Source: Myxococcus sp. RHSTA-1-4
GTDB taxonomy: Bacteria > Myxococcota > Myxococcia > Myxococcales > Myxococcaceae
Direction of reading: 5' to 3'
NCBI RefSeq assembly: GCF_020037125.1
Contig: NZ_JAIQDG010000017.1
Span: forward strand, 170,569-234,568
Length of the DNA: 64,000 nt
Shown: positions 8,176 to 15,776 of the stretch, piece by piece
Numbering within the stretch: position 1 is the first letter of the stretch
Layout: every line of letters starts with the position of its first letter
Translations under genes and position numbers: made by a program
The notes under the pieces: generated by a model
The model's input: only the letters and a program-made list of their open reading frames with translations
What the model was told of the DNA's origin: nothing
Databases searched by the model: none

Positions 8176-8718
8176 ATGCTCATTCCAGTGCTCGTCGCGG
8201 GGCTCTTCAGTGGAGCCATTCCGCAAGTCGGGGACACGGCGCCGGACTTCACGGTGAAGGACACCGCCGGCAACGTGTACACCCTGTCGGAGATGGTGAA
8301 GCAGGGGCCCGTCATCCTGGCCTTCTTCCCCAAGGCCTTCACAGGGGGTTGAACCCGCGAGCTCTCGGCGTACCGGGACAGGTACTCGGACATCGAGAAG
8401 CTCCACGGCCAGGTCCTGGCCGTCAGTATGGATGATTCGGAGACGCTCGCGCGCTTCAAGGCCGAGCTGAAAGCACCGTTCCCCTTCATTCCCGACCCGG
8501 AGGGCAAGGTCATCGCGGCGTATGACGTGAAGATGCCGCTCTTGTCCCTACCCAAGCGGTACACGTTCGTCATCGGCGAGGGACGGAAGATATTGAAGGT
8601 GGAGTCCGGCAACGACGCCATCGACCCCAATGGGGCGATTGTGTCGTGTCCCATCCGGAAGCCCGGCTCGAAGTCAGCGGGCGCGGACGGGGGGACGCCG
8701 GACGGAGGGGCGAAGTAG
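8176..8718 (+). CDS. Selenocysteine-containing peroxiredoxin (AhpC/TSA family), TGA 8350-8352 read as Sec59
   Basis: The thioredoxin-fold peroxiredoxin frame starts at ATG 8176 and reads through one in-frame TGA to TAG 8716-8718, giving 180 aa. The TGA falls exactly where the peroxidatic Cys is expected: FFPKAFTGG-U-TREL replaces the family's TPGCT/TGGCT. The frame then stays open for 121 more codons with family features (VLAVSMDD, FPFIPDPEGKVIAAYDV, RYTFVIGEG). A 5-bp hairpin lies 17 nt past the TGA. Cys158 (IVSCPI) is a possible resolving residue. The short hydrophobic N-terminus could be an export signal. A simple nonsense mutation is the alternative, but decay elsewhere is not seen. Confidence 0.8.
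8370..8385 (+). promoter_or_regulatory. Candidate bacterial SECIS hairpin
   Basis: Stem GTACC (8370-8374) and GGTAC (8381-8385) enclose the 6-nt loop GGGACA. The loop begins 23 nt after the TGA and starts with G, matching known bacterial SECIS rules for distance, loop length and a loop G. Confidence 0.55.
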
Positions 8719-8735
8719 CGGGCCCTTCGCGCGCC

Positions 8736-9611
8736 TCACGCCTCGCGCGAGGCGCGCCACCCGCGCAGCACCCAGAGCTGCGCGGCCACCATCGCCGCGG
8801 TGACGAGGAACATCACCCACGTCATCGCGGACGCGTACCCGAGGCGCAGGTACTCGAAGCCGTTCTGGTAGATGTAGAGCGGCAGGAAGGTGGTCGCGTA
8901 GCGCGGGCCCCCCTGGGTGATGACGAGCGCGGGGACGAACGTCGTCTGCAGGCTGACCACCACGTCGCGAGCGGCCAGCAGCGCCAGCGTGGGCGCCATC
9001 AGCGGCAGCGTCACCCGGCGGAAGACGGTGAGCGCGCCGCCGCCTTCCAGCTCGCACAGCTCGTACAGCTCCTCCGGCAGCTCGCGCCGCGCGGCCAGCA
9101 GCACCACGAACACCTCGCCGAGCTGGAAGACGGTGAGCGCCACCAGCGCCCCGCGCGCGCCCCAGGGCGTGAGCAGCCACCCGCTGTCCGCCACGCCCAC
9201 CGCCTTCAGCCCGAGCGCCAGCGGCCCGTACAGCGGGTTGAGCAGCCACAGCCACAGCAGCGCATAGGCGATGTCCGGCACCACGGTGGGCAGGAACACC
9301 GCGGACCGCGCCAGCCGCCCACCCTTGTGCAGCAGCAGCGCCAGCCCCAGGGCCAGCGCCAGCCTCAGCGGCACCGCCAGCGCGGCGAACAGCAGCGAGT
9401 TGCCCAGCGCCGTCCAGAAGAGCGGGTCGTCCCATAGCCGGAGGAAGTGCGCCGCGCCCACGAAACGGGGGGCGCTCAGCGCGTCGTACTCCGTGAAGGC
9501 CAGCCCCAGGGCGAGCAGCGCGGGCAGCCCCACCAGCAGCGCCGCCGCCACGAGGAACGGCGCCGCCAGGAAGAGCATGGCCTCCCGGCCGTGTGAGGCG
9601 CCCGCCTTCAT
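8736..9611 (-). CDS. Carbohydrate ABC transporter permease (MalF/UgpA-like)
   Basis: A 291-aa inner-membrane permease of the sugar ABC importer family with about six transmembrane helices. The cytoplasmic EAA loop that contacts the ATPase is visible as ELYELCELEGGGALTVFRRV followed by TLPLMAPT. Its ATG overlaps the stop of the solute-binding protein gene by 4 bp, so the two are translationally coupled. It is the last gene of a three-gene leftward operon (permease, binding protein, permease). No ATPase gene is present nearby, so a shared ATPase encoded elsewhere is required. Confidence 0.9.
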   Translation of the reverse strand: MKAGASHGREAMLFLAAPFLVAAALLVGLPALLALGLAFTEYDALSAPRFVGAAHFLRLWDDPLFWTALGNSLLFAALAVPLRLALALGLALLLHKGGRLARSAVFLPTVVPDIAYALLWLWLLNPLYGPLALGLKAVGVADSGWLLTPWGARGALVALTVFQLGEVFVVLLAARRELPEELYELCELEGGGALTVFRRVTLPLMAPTLALLAARDVVVSLQTTFVPALVITQGGPRYATTFLPLYIYQNGFEYLRLGYASAMTWVMFLVTAAMVAAQLWVLRGWRASREA

Positions 9612-11035
9612 GGGGCCTCGCGCTTCGGCGCCGAGTCGAGGATGCCCTGCACGGCCTCGGTGAGCTCCTGCCCCAGCGCGTTCACCTCGTCACCCTGGCG
9701 CAGCAGCCGGCGCATGGAGCCACCGGCCTCCTGCCCTGACTTCACCTCGGTGGAGTCCGCCTCCGTCAGCCGCGTGCCGTGGGGAGGCACCGTGTAGAAC
9801 CACTCCTCGACGATGACGTCCGCGCGCGTCTCCACCTCGTTCCACACCGCCACGTTGGGCAGCCGGCGGATGGAGAGGAGGGAGTCCAGGAACACGCGGG
9901 CGGAGGCGGGGCGCTGGTTCGAGTCCAGGAAGGCGGGGCCCTCCGCCACGCTGCGCAGCGACGGCACGGTGCGCCCGCCGCGCGCCACCAGCTCCGCGCC
10001 CACCGGGCCCAGGGCGAACTCCACGAAGCGGAAGGCGGCGTCCTTCGCCCTGGACGCTCGGGACATGCAGTACGCGTCCGAGTGGAGCACCGTGGCCGTC
10101 TTGTGGTGCCGGGGCAGGGGCGCCACGTCCCAGTCCAGGCCGGGGACGTCGCGCAGCGTGGGCACCAGCCGGCGGCTGTTGAGGAGCATGCCCAGCCGGC
10201 CCGCGGCGAAGCGCGCCTCGTGGTTCTCCGACTTCGCCTCCTCCAGCGTGGGCGTCACCTTGAAGACGCGCTGCAGTCGAAGCACGAAGCGCAGTGCCTC
10301 CAGCGACGGGGTGTTGAGCAGCTCCAGGTGGTGCGGGTCCTTCACGTCGTCCACCACCTCGCCGCCCGCCTGCCAGATGAAGGGCGCCAGGCGGGACAGG
10401 GTCGGCTCGAAGGCCAGTCCGTGGATGTCCATGCGCCCGTCACCGTCCTCGTCGCGGGTGAGGGCCTGCGCCGTCTTACGGAAGTCGTCCCACGTCCAGT
10501 CCGGCCTGGGCGGCGGCACGCCCAGGCGCTGGAAGAGGCCGCGGTTCCAGTAGACGACGAGGCTGGAGACGTTCTGCGGGATGCACTGCAGCGCGCCGCC
10601 GTGGCGGAAGGCCTCCACCGCCTGGGGATAGAGGTCCCGCTCCTTGAGGATGGTGCTCTTCTCCAGCCGGGGGCCCAGCGGCTCCAGCACGCCCTTGGCG
10701 GCGAACTGGCCGAAGCGCCGGTAGTTGAGGAGGAAGAGGTCGGGCGGGGTGCCACCGGAGAAGGCGGTGGTGAGCTTCGCCATGTGGTCCTTCTGCTTGC
10801 CGATGGGGACCAGGCGCACCTTCACGTCCGGGTTCTTCGCCTCGAAGGCGGCGATGAGCTGGCGGTAGCCCCCCACCTCGGCCGGGTCCCCGAAGAGCTG
10901 GAGCGTCACCTCGATGGGCGCGGCGGGGGTGCCCGTCCGCGCGGGCTCCGGAGTCATCTCCTCGCGCTTGCACCCACCCAGCAGCGCCGCGCCGGCCAGC
11001 GCGAGCGCCGCGGCCCACCTCAACGTCCGAGCCAT
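9608..11035 (-). CDS. Extracellular sugar-binding lipoprotein of ABC importer (family 1)
   Basis: A 475-aa solute-binding protein. ATG 11035 gives a lipoprotein signal peptide (LALAGAALLGGC) with Cys about 22, followed by a family-1 binding-protein fold. Recognisable parts are VTLQLFGDPAEVGGYRQLI, AFEAKNPDVKVRLVPIG, FSGGTPPDLFLLNY, and PDWTWDDFRKTAQAL. A longer upstream extension in the same frame lacks a signal peptide and was rejected. The order permease, binding protein, permease with overlaps of 16 and 4 bp marks one operon. The ligand is probably an oligosaccharide or sugar phosphate, but it cannot be named. Confidence 0.9.
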   Translation of the reverse strand: MARTLRWAAALALAGAALLGGCKREEMTPEPARTGTPAAPIEVTLQLFGDPAEVGGYRQLIAAFEAKNPDVKVRLVPIGKQKDHMAKLTTAFSGGTPPDLFLLNYRRFGQFAAKGVLEPLGPRLEKSTILKERDLYPQAVEAFRHGGALQCIPQNVSSLVVYWNRGLFQRLGVPPPRPDWTWDDFRKTAQALTRDEDGDGRMDIHGLAFEPTLSRLAPFIWQAGGEVVDDVKDPHHLELLNTPSLEALRFVLRLQRVFKVTPTLEEAKSENHEARFAAGRLGMLLNSRRLVPTLRDVPGLDWDVAPLPRHHKTATVLHSDAYCMSRASRAKDAAFRFVEFALGPVGAELVARGGRTVPSLRSVAEGPAFLDSNQRPASARVFLDSLLSIRRLPNVAVWNEVETRADVIVEEWFYTVPPHGTRLTEADSTEVKSGQEAGGSMRRLLRQGDEVNALGQELTEAVQGILDSAPKREAP

Positions 11036-11859
11036 CCGCTCCCTCTCTCTTCGCCCAGGAACAAACGCTGCGCGCCGAGGAAGGCGAGGACGGCGGGCAG
11101 GGTGACCACCACGGCACCGGCGAGCAGCACGGGCCACTGCGTGGAGCCGAGCAGCTCCAGCGCGTGCAGCGCGAGGGGCGCGGTGAGTGCGTCCTCACCG
11201 CTGAGGTACAGCAGCGGGTCGATGAAGTTGCTCCACGACAGGCCGAAGGCCAGCAGCGCCACCGCGGCGGTGGTGGGACGCACCAGCGGCAGGGCGATGG
11301 AGCGCCACAGGCGCAGGGGGCCGGCGCCCTCCAGCCGCGCGGCCTCGAACAGCTCCTGCGGAAGGCGCCGGAAGGCCACCGCGTAGAGGAGCACGAAGAG
11401 GGGGCTGCCGCCCATGAGCGCGGGCGCCACCAGCGGGACGGCGGTGCCGGTGAGGCCCAGCACCTTGAAGACGGCGAAGCGTGTCAGCCACACGGCGGTG
11501 GCGGGCACCATGACGAGCAGGAGCACCGCGCCGGCCAGCGTGCGCCATCGCCACCCGGACGTCTGCGCCAGGGCCAGTCCCGCCCAGGACGCGGTGATGA
11601 CGCTGAGCGGCACCATGATGGCGGCCAGCAGCACGGAGTTGAGGAGCGCGCGGCCGAAGGGCACCCGCTCGAAGGTGGAGGCGTAGGCGGCCAGCCCGGC
11701 TCCCTGTGGCAGCAGCTCCACCCCGCGCGGGGGAGGCAGCCCGGGCGGACGCAGCGAGCCGGTGAACATCACGACCAGGGGCGCGAGGAACAGCGCCACC
11801 AGCACTCCGACGAGGAGGACGCGCGACGTGGAGCGGAGGAGTCGGACGGGAGACGGCAT
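11020..11859 (-). CDS. Carbohydrate ABC transporter permease (MalG-like)
   Basis: A 279-aa permease, first gene of the importer operon. It has an N-terminal membrane anchor, a periplasmic stretch, and about six helices. The EAA loop reads QELFEAARLEGAGPLRLWRS followed by IALPLVRP. Its 3' end overlaps the binding-protein gene by 16 bp. The C-terminus (GEERGSGWLGR) is short and charged. Pairing with the MalF-like permease gives the usual heterodimeric channel. Confidence 0.9.
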   Translation of the reverse strand: MPSPVRLLRSTSRVLLVGVLVALFLAPLVVMFTGSLRPPGLPPPRGVELLPQGAGLAAYASTFERVPFGRALLNSVLLAAIMVPLSVITASWAGLALAQTSGWRWRTLAGAVLLLVMVPATAVWLTRFAVFKVLGLTGTAVPLVAPALMGGSPLFVLLYAVAFRRLPQELFEAARLEGAGPLRLWRSIALPLVRPTTAAVALLAFGLSWSNFIDPLLYLSGEDALTAPLALHALELLGSTQWPVLLAGAVVVTLPAVLAFLGAQRLFLGEERGSGWLGR

Positions 11860-11869
11860 CGCGGGGAGG

Positions 11870-11916
11870 CCCCATTCGCGCCCACCGGGCGGTGGGCCGT
11901 CAAGCCGGGAATGGGG
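11870..11916. repeat. Nested inverted repeats upstream of the sugar importer operon
   Basis: CCCCATTC (11870-11877) pairs with GAATGGGG (11909-11916), and inside lies CCCACC-GGGC-GGTGGG (11881-11896). The structure sits just upstream of the importer operon and downstream of the secreted-protein gene. It may be a terminator, an operator or a short repeat element. The CCATTC/GAATGG arms recall the palindromic repeats near 31 kb. Confidence 0.4.
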
Positions 11917-11967
11917 CGGCCCTGGCCGGAGGGCCGGGCAGGCGAGCGGGAGGCGTGGGTCTCCGCC

Positions 11968-13098
11968 TCAGGGTGTCGTTTCTCCGCCGGTGCCGGGGAC
12001 GGGTGGCTCGACAGGCAGGGCCAGCCGCTTCGGCTCCAGGTGATGGCGCTGCTTGAAGGCCCGCCACTCCTGCACGAGTGGGTGCGTGCTCCGCGGCGTG
12101 GAGCCCTTGGGGGCACCGCTCGCGTCGGTGAAGGTGCGAAGCTGCGGGTCCTCCTTCGGCGCTGACCGCTGCTTGAGCTTCTCTCCATGGCGCTCGCGGA
12201 GCAGTGCGAACGCGAGCGCTGCCCAGTGCGGCGGGTCCTCCTCGGCGAGGAGGGTCTCGAGCGCGTTCGCGGCCGCGCGGTCCACCTCGACGCTCGCCTG
12301 GCCTCGCAGGGTGGCGAGCATCATCGGCAGCGCGCGGTCGAGCGGCGGGTGCTCCACGAAGCCTTTCGCCAGTTGCTCGCGCTGCGCGGGGGACAGGGGC
12401 GCGGAACGGGGGCGCCGCAAGTCGTAGAAGAAATGGTCCTCGTCGGATTCGGGCTCCAGCCCGTACATGCCATCCCAGCGGGTCGCGGGGTGGGCGGCCG
12501 CGAGCACCTGCCAACTCGTGCGTGCCGCCGCCATGTCGTCGGCCGTCCTGCCCGAGGCCCGGACCTGCGTCCACTGCTCCTGTATCGCGTGGGCGCGCGT
12601 CACCGCTTCCCGGTAGGCATCTGCCTCGCTGTGGCTCGTCGGGTAGCGCGTCCCGTACGAAAGGCTGACGGTCCTCCACCTTCCTCCCTCCAGCGTGAGG
12701 AACGCGACGACAGCGAGCCCGGGCTCGTAGCGTGGAGGCGCCGGGCAGACCAATCCCGAATTGAAGTGAACCTCCACGAGCTCGCCCGGGCGTGTGGCGC
12801 CTTTCCAGACCTCCCGGACACGCAGGCGTGCGACGTCGCCAGCATTCAGGTCGACGGTCTTTTCCCCGGACGGATTCGGGGGCAGTGGCTCCACTCCCTC
12901 GATATCCGCCCAGACCACCAGTGTCGCCTTCTGCGTCAGCTCCCAGAGCGTCTGCGGGGCGATGGGGAAGGCCTCGGCCTGTGGGAGTGGGGCGAGCAGG
13001 ACGGCCAGGGCCAGGAGTTGATGAAACCGGCCCGAGTCCCTCTGAACGCGATGCTCCGGACGGAGCGTGGCGCGGCGGGTGAGTGCTTCCTCACGCAT
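11968..13098 (-). CDS. Hypothetical exported protein
   Basis: A 376-aa protein that I do not recognise. ATG 13098 gives a long charged N-region (about 25 residues) and then a hydrophobic stretch LLALAVLLAPLPQAEA that looks like a signal peptide. The N-terminal half contains a VREVWKG...GELVEVHF pattern also seen in other exported proteins, and mentions no catalytic motif. The C-terminal half is predicted helical and Ala/Leu/Arg-rich, ending in a Pro-rich tail. It is likely periplasmic or secreted. It stands alone between decayed DNA and the sugar importer operon. Confidence 0.6.
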   Translation of the reverse strand: MREEALTRRATLRPEHRVQRDSGRFHQLLALAVLLAPLPQAEAFPIAPQTLWELTQKATLVVWADIEGVEPLPPNPSGEKTVDLNAGDVARLRVREVWKGATRPGELVEVHFNSGLVCPAPPRYEPGLAVVAFLTLEGGRWRTVSLSYGTRYPTSHSEADAYREAVTRAHAIQEQWTQVRASGRTADDMAAARTSWQVLAAAHPATRWDGMYGLEPESDEDHFFYDLRRPRSAPLSPAQREQLAKGFVEHPPLDRALPMMLATLRGQASVEVDRAAANALETLLAEEDPPHWAALAFALLRERHGEKLKQRSAPKEDPQLRTFTDASGAPKGSTPRSTHPLVQEWRAFKQRHHLEPKRLALPVEPPVPGTGGETTP

Positions 13099-13921
13099 GG
13101 ATGCCCCCTTTCAAGTCACGAGGAGGGTACCCCATCCGCGAAAGCGGAGTGTCACACCGGGTTCAGCGCTTCATCATGGTTCCATCATCGCGGAAGGCTC
13201 CGGGCCCGTGCGCGCGAGGCTCCGCGGCTCGCCGGAGTCCGATGTCGTTCCGCCAGGCTCTTCCGCTGGCGCCAGGGCTCGACCACCCCATTGCGGCTCA
13301 TTCATGACGGAGTAGGGAAACGCACGAGGCCAGGCGCCGCCCGGCGGTGCCCGGGTCATGGCGGTGCCTCGAAGAGGCGGCGGACGGGGAGGCCTGTGAT
13401 GGATGCTCTTGCGTTGCACATTCCATGAAGGACGTTTCGCCGTATTCGCAGCCGTCCGAGCGCCACGGCACTCGCCCCTTCCATCCCGCCATCGAGGGCT
13501 CAGACACCTGCCGCTTCGAGGCCAGGAGGCACGACTGCCAGGTGATGTGGCCACGCGCTCGCGGTGCCGAGAAGCGCATGAGGGCGCGGCGTGCGTTGAG
13601 ACCGCGTCCTTTTCTCGGGGGGCATGGTGCGGCACCACCCCGGTGGAGTCGGGCGCGTGGGAGGATGCCGCTTCGGTGGCCAACGCGGGTCCACCAGTCC
13701 TCTCGACCTCGACGTGCCCTGTCGTGGACGCAGACTCGCTGGCGCCGCCGGGCTCGGCGTCTCCTGTCGCCCCCGAAGGAGGCGTGCCAGTGCCTCGGGA
13801 AGGCGAGTCCTCCTCCGCCAGCGCACCCCAGATGAGCCCCTCACCGACTCGGACGCTGCCCGGCGCCAGCGCCCCCTCGCGCTCGCCGTGCGCCAGCACC
13901 TCGCGCACCAGTTCCCGTGCT
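13099..13921. other. Gene-poor stretch, no convincing coding sequence
   Basis: Several open frames exist on both strands, but their composition is Ser/Pro/Arg-rich and no family is recognisable. The longest leftward one (from about 13908) begins REVLAHGEREGALAPGSV, which weakly recalls a TetR C-terminal helix, then becomes low-complexity. I read this as decayed coding DNA. Confidence 0.4.
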
Positions 13922-14090
13922 TCACTCCCGGGTGACTGGGACTCCAGTGAATCCTCGTGAGGCCAGGTCCCGCCAGAAGTCCTCGAAGACCTGACGGAAG
14001 CCGCCCTCCTCCGGTGCGCTCAGCCCCATCTCGAAGCCCCCGCGCGCGATGCGGCACAGGGAAGGCGAGAAGCCCTCGAGCAGTGGGTGG
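13922..14090 (-). pseudogene. C-terminal remnant of an unidentified protein
   Basis: A leftward frame ends at 13922 with a protein-like segment of about 55 residues (SLCRIARGGFEMGLSAPEEG, then FRQVFEDFWRDLASRGF). It has no start codon of its own: its frame continues upstream into the dispersed repeat at 14100-14326. It may be the tail of the interrupted NmrA-like gene or of a different lost gene; the family is not recognised. Confidence 0.35.
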
Positions 14091-14099
14091 CTGGCAGGC

Positions 14100-14326
14100 C
14101 CAACGGATGCTCCATTCCGGCAAGGGCGGTCCCAGGAGCGGCCTGGGGCGCGTTTGGGGCAATGAGGGGTAGGGACCTGACAGACCACTTGGAACGGGCG
14201 CTCCATTCCGGACGCGGGCGGCCCTGGGGGCCGACATGGCGGGACGTCTTGGCCTGGGAGACAGGGCCTGGGGCTTCGTATGCACTCGGGCTCCGGGCAG
14301 TCCAAGCATTCCCGAGGTACCGTTCC
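14100..14326 (-). repeat. Dispersed repeat copy, related to the one at 30847-31068
   Basis: Read on the minus strand, this starts GGAACGGTACCT (14326-14315), continues with GGACTGCCCGGAGCC and the shared words CCCGCCATG and GGGCCGCCC, and then TCCGGAATGGAGC. Plus-strand sequence from 30847 has the same words in the same order and spacing over about 165 bp, with an estimated three quarters of bases identical. A second CCGGAATGGAGC unit follows at about 14120-14109. Confidence 0.6.
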
Positions 14327-14372
14327 TTTGGCTCTCGCCCGATGAGCCGTCGCACGACTTCGGATGTGCCGC

Positions 14373-14630
14373 ACCCCCCCGTTGGACCGCGCACCGGACG
14401 AACGCGGGGTCCACCGGGAGCTCGTGCGGTGCCATGAGGTACATCCGCGAGGCGCCCGTCACGGCATGCTCCCAGGCTCCCGGGTCGGACCCGTCGAAGC
14501 GCACCTCGCCGTGACGGGAGGCCGCTCGTACCGGGACTCCGGCCGCGCGCAGCAGGCCGGTCAATCTCCGGCCGGTGGTTCCGGTGGCTCCGAGGACGAG
14601 TACTTCATGCTTCGTGGTGTGGGCAGTCAT
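14373..14630 (-). pseudogene. Truncated NmrA-type NAD(P)-binding protein
   Basis: ATG 14630 opens a clear Rossmann start: HEVLVLGATGTTGRRLTGLL, then VRAASRHGEVRFDGSDPGAW and RMYLMAPHELPVDPAFVRCA. This matches the first 86 residues of the NmrA-like SDR family, which usually has 270-300 aa. After AVQRGG the family pattern stops; about 50 bp further on begins the dispersed repeat. The rest of the gene is missing, so the product would be non-functional. The break next to a repeat copy suggests disruption or deletion through it. Confidence 0.65.
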
Positions 14631-14793
14631 ACGCGCTCCGTCTCCAGGAACATGACCTCGCCGCTGCTTCGTGCCGCGATGGAAGAGCGCTCCATCGCGT
14701 CTCCCTCTTTCCGTCCTCCTCGCCGCGGAGCATCGGGAGGACGTACCCTCCAAGGCGCCACGGCCCGCGAGGGGGGCTCCTGGAAGGGCTTGC

Positions 14794-15543
14794 TCAGGGC
14801 GTCCGGGCGGCCTGGCGCAGCGCGAAGGCGGCGCCCTGCGGGTCCTCGCACTGCGCGACGCGGTCCCCACCGGGGACCTGCATCGGTCCGTTCAGCACCC
14901 GGCCACCGAGTGCGCGGAGCTTCACGAGCGTGGCATCCAGGTCCTCCACCGTCAGGTAGAAGAGCCAGTGGGTGTGGATGGACGGGAGGCGTGCCGTGTT
15001 GACCATGGCGCCCACGTCCCGCCCGGCCCCGTCCCAGGTGAACATCTGGTACGTCCCGACCTGGGGGCCCAGCTCCAGTGCCCCGGTTGCCCTCCAGCCG
15101 AACAGCCCCGAGTAGCTGGCCCAGGCGTGCTCACGGTCTGTCGTGTTCAGCTCGTGCCACGCGACCACGTCGAGGCCCGCGCCCTCCCTTCCGGAGCTCA
15201 TCGCGAAGACAGCGCCCTGGGCGTCCTTGAAGATGGAAACGCGCTGCCCCGGCGCGGGCTGCTGCACCGGGCCCAGCATCTGGCCCCCGAGCGCCACGAA
15301 GCGCCGCGCCGCCGCGTCGACGTCCTCGACGCCGATATGCCCGAGCCAGTGCGCCGGGGCGCCCTGGGCCCGCGCCCGCTCGGGCAGGGCCATCAGCTCG
15401 CCCACACGCTGCGTGCCCGCGAGGAACACCCGGGACTCTCCCGACCGCTGGACCTGCCAGCCCAGGAGGCCCGTGTAGAACGCCTGGGCCGCCTCCAGGT
15501 CCGGGGTCCTCAGGTCATACGAAACGAACGCTCCGGCCGTCAT
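14794..15543 (-). CDS. VOC family (glyoxalase/bleomycin resistance) two-domain protein
   Basis: A 249-aa protein made of two tandem VOC folds, each a pair of beta-alpha-beta-beta-beta units. The first starts FVSYDLRTPDLEAAQAFYTG and ends VSIFKDAQGAVFAM. The second runs from VAWHELNTTDREHAWASYSG to VAQCEDPQGAAFAL. Such proteins bind a metal and small electrophiles or act as dioxygenases or resistance proteins. The canonical His/Glu ligands are only partly evident, and function cannot be assigned. It is a single gene, divergent from ftsH. Confidence 0.85.
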   Translation of the reverse strand: MTAGAFVSYDLRTPDLEAAQAFYTGLLGWQVQRSGESRVFLAGTQRVGELMALPERARAQGAPAHWLGHIGVEDVDAAARRFVALGGQMLGPVQQPAPGQRVSIFKDAQGAVFAMSSGREGAGLDVVAWHELNTTDREHAWASYSGLFGWRATGALELGPQVGTYQMFTWDGAGRDVGAMVNTARLPSIHTHWLFYLTVEDLDATLVKLRALGGRVLNGPMQVPGGDRVAQCEDPQGAAFALRQAARTP

Positions 15544-15776
15544 CGCCTCTTCCTTCCCGGTGCCAACGCGTCATCCCTCCGTGCCGCGGCGGGAGCCTAT
15601 GACACGGTGTCCGTCCACGGCGCAGCAACTGCGTGGCATGATGCCGGTCCGCAGGATTTGCGCGCCCGTGACCGCGTGTGTGTGCCTCATGTCGCGGCAC
15701 ACCCGCTGCAATCCCTGCCTGGGTCCGTTGCCGGCTCGGGATGGGGCACGGGCGTCCAGCCCGGGAGGCATACGTA

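Noticed and set aside
8350..8352. Reading the TGA as a nonsense mutation that kills the peroxiredoxin gene
   Set aside because: The downstream frame is open for 121 codons with conserved motifs, the codon is the catalytic Cys position, and the same pattern occurs in a second gene. Not fully excluded without proof of Sec machinery.
13500..14870. A 456-residue minus-strand frame across the NmrA-like remnant
   Set aside because: Only the 86 residues from 14630 look like a protein. Upstream and downstream parts are Arg/Pro/Ser-rich, and a dispersed repeat runs through the frame.
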